A program made the position numbers and the translations under genes. This document shows positions 61,330 to 64,000 of a DNA stretch of 64,000 nt, piece after piece. Every line of letters starts with the position of its first letter. The stretch's first letter is position 1. The notes under the pieces are model-generated. The model was not told the DNA's origin, ran no database searches, and saw only the letters and a list, made by a program, of their open reading frames with translations. This stretch comes from Lophius americanus (lineage: Eukaryota > Chordata > Actinopteri > Lophiiformes > Lophiidae): NCBI GenBank assembly GCA_037951165.1, contig JBBDHG010000061.1, forward strand, positions 1,889,001 through 1,953,000, in the 5' to 3' direction.

Positions 61330-61930
61330 TTGGTCATTAAGTCCATGGTATCGTCATCGGCGCCGCCGCATATCCCTTTTGCTGACGCGATCAAAAACCT
61401 TTTCATTGATGATTTTCTAATTCATTTTCAAATTCATTACCAACCACTTGCCACTTTCGTATCATACTTTTCATAGGTGATTTTCAAATTCAATACCAAC
61501 ATAGAACTTTGTGGGAGAAATAACTGAATTGATTTTGGAAATGATCGTTGGTTTAATCAAAACACCAGGTGGAGTTTCATCTACAATTTACTTCAAATTT
61601 GGTGCATGTGAATGAGACTCGAAGAGATTTATCATGTAGACAGCATATTTACTCTAATAGTTCATATTTCACTAACTAAGGGGAGCATATATGTCAGTAA
61701 AACTTTGTTTTTCAGACATGACTTCCAAGCAATTGGTCTGATTTAGTCCAAATTTGGAGAATATGAATCAACTTGAGGAGATCTATCTTGTTAATATATT
61801 TTACTCTAGCAGGTCCATATTTCACTTTCTAGAGTGTGCTTTTTTCTGAAAAACAGTGTTTTCATAATTTCACAATTAATCAGAGGAGTTCAATGAGGGG
61901 GAGAACGTAGGGTATTGGGGGGCTTTCAGG
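61330..61930 (-). repeat. AT-rich interspersed repeat family A, copy 7 (longest)
   Basis: The + strand gives the reverse complement of copy 1. It has a doubled block (gattttctaattcattttc and gattttcaaattcaatacca), then two tandem middle units, each with ccaaatttgg or caaatttggt, then gagatttatc or gagatctatc, then atttcact. It ends near ggggagaacgtagggtattg. A short GC-rich island (cgtcatcggcgccgccgc) sits at its left edge. Confidence 0.72.
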
Positions 61931-64000
61931 GATATAAGTAGTTACTGGTATCCTGGAATTGGGATTCCCACTTGTCTTTGGCAGCTCGTATTGATGATAT
62001 GGTGGATAAAAGGTATTGCTCTGGAGAGGAAATGTGTTGCATATTCAGTATACCTGCTTCCATTCTTACTAAGGTTGTACAGTCACTTGTCTTATCCGAT
62101 ATACAATCCTGTCCCACCATAGGATCACACTGACACACATGCTTTATTTCATACATTTCTTCTCATCAGTAAGAATAAAATGGAATTATAGTTTGTATTT
62201 AACTAATCAACAGGGGATTTTGTTGGTTCATGTTTTGTATTTTATTTTGTCTTTAGTTCTTGTCCCATGTTATCAGCAGAGTTTGGGTTTTTTTCTGATT
62301 GTGGTTTCAGCCATGGCTTTATATTGATTTTCCTTTACCATTGAAATATCCTAACGTCCCCTTCACAGTGAACGTGTTGGTGCTTATCCTTTGCAATTAA
62401 CAATTTTAAATTTTTATCATTTAACATAGGCATTATGAATATAACATTTGGTGTATTAGGCTTATATCAGCATTATTTATTTAATTAATCATAATAAATA
62501 ATGATGGGAATAAAGCATGACTGAAATGTAATCGACAATCAAAGAAAATGAAAAATCTTTAAAAGAAATATCATTGCCGTACACCTAAGGTTCCTTGTAC
62601 TCCCATTTGAGAAGCATTGTCCTAGATGAAGAAGCTGTTTTCACAAAATGTTTTATCTGCAGTTTTTGTGGGTGGCTGGATGCCAGAACTAACTTCTGCA
62701 CACAGTTTATCATCAAAGCAACAACCACAAGCTTAAGGACAGGTGAGCTTCTTCATTTCTTCGCTGTAACTTCTCTCTTTGTGCTACACTTAATTTCAGC
62801 ATTTCCTCAGGGCCGGATTATCCACCAAGCAGAGGACGCAAGAGACTTAATGATTTAATAAACTGCACTGGACCATAGGACTGATACTTGACTTTTGTTA
62901 TTATGGGGTAGCTCACTCAATTTTAATTTTAATTCGCTGAGAGGAGAGATTCAAAGGACTTTGAAGTGTCCACTCATGTTATGAGCATGTGCCTGTAACT
63001 GTAGGGATGAAACTCTGAATTATTTGTTGCCAATCGATTGTCTCACAGGATGATAAACGACCACGCTAACTAAAAGCTGAAGAAAGTTTCCAATCATAAA
63101 AGTATATATGGATAATAAATCTCAGCATAGCAGCGTGAGTGGGATGTGCTTACGTGGGAAAATAGTCCCATGTTGGCTAATTTCCATCCTTATATACGTG
63201 TTTTTCCTAAGAATTTTAAACACTGTAACAGAAGAAAATGATCTAAGCCACCGAAAACTCAGAAGTTTCTTCCTGCTCTTCCGCTTAATCTGCTTTCAAA
63301 CCACACCACACACACACACACTACACAGTGATCTAATAAGCATGGCTTGAGAGCACAGTCTGTTGGACAGATTGCAGAAGTACAACCCAGCAAAAGCTTG
63401 AAAAAATAGCCTTTTAATCTTCATGTAAACATGCTAAATTATGATAATTTTAACCTGTGATTTCATCTCTGTTTCCACGGAGATGCGAGCTGAGATCAAA
63501 ATAGATCTGTCCAGGTGTGAGTATATGGAGGTGAGCATTGTAACAGGAAATAACTGCTGCGGAATGATGCAACTGCTCTCAATACATAGAATACTTGCTT
63601 ATACCACAGATTACTGAATTTGCATTCATGCCCACTGTTTTGTTTTGGGAATCATGGCCTCATGATAAAGGAATGAGCTTCAGGCCGTATTTTACCTTCT
63701 GATTATGCACAAAATTCTGAGTGGTGGTGAATGCCAACTTAGTCCTTGTTTTAATGAGGAATCACTCAGCACTGGGTTTTTGAAGTTTTGTGGAGCATTA
63801 GCGATACTTTCTACTGAAAAGCTGAACAAGGAGTAGAAGGCTCCTACTGTGGGGGTAGAACAGAATAACTGCAACTGCTGGAAAAGTAGTTCTCAGATAA
63901 AGCAATGTAGTGCATGTAGTATGAAGTTGTCCAATCAAGCCGTAGTTCCAAGGATTCCAAAAAGACACCTGAAAACAAAGTATCCACCGCTATACAGCAA
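61931..64000. other. No gene seen to the right end of the window
   Basis: AT-rich with a short CA array near 63303-63321. Open frames of up to 87 codons (62595-62858, +) have no family content that I recognise. Confidence 0.5.

Overview
The window looks like a piece of a teleost fish chromosome. It is AT-rich, nearly gene-free and full of decayed transposable elements. The lineage call rests on three things: a fish-type melatonin receptor 1B gene with GT-AG introns, non-LTR retrotransposon fragments of L2 and related types, and several interspersed repeats that I know from bony-fish genomes. Those repeat identifications are from memory and were not searched.

Only one protein-coding gene is supported: the 3' part of an mtnr1b-like melatonin receptor on the + strand, in three exons (6574-6692, 6781-7125, 7434-7856). 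The first visible exon starts inside a split glycine codon, at the phase-1 splice site that ends exon 1 in this family. No exon for the N-terminus and TM1 was found in the 6.5 kb upstream, so bases 1-6573 are probably intron 1 and exon 1 lies left of the window. The segment that is a single exon in mammals is cut here by an 88 bp and a 308 bp intron.

Downstream (7857-64000) I see no convincing host gene. There are at least eight truncated, frameshifted reverse-transcriptase pseudogenes: + strand at 15.0, 19.0, 29.8 and 33.2 kb; - strand at 23.0, 25.5, 39.7, 48.2 and 54.2 kb. There is also a short family of reverse-transcriptase-derived fragments sharing one 3' boundary with a small stem-loop (five copies), and an AT-rich family with seven copies in both orientations. 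Four copies of a common teleost repeat, several tRNA-like (pol III type) repeats, an old Tc1-like end, a DNA element with long terminal inverted repeats, a 0.5 kb pyrimidine-biased tract and many microsatellites complete the list.

The most unexplained structures are the near-perfect palindrome at 29286-29343, the long hairpin at 50078-50142, and the conserved terminal stem-loop of the five-copy fragment family. No operon, CRISPR array, rRNA or intact mobile element was found. Apart from the receptor, nothing in the window can be assigned to a working pathway.
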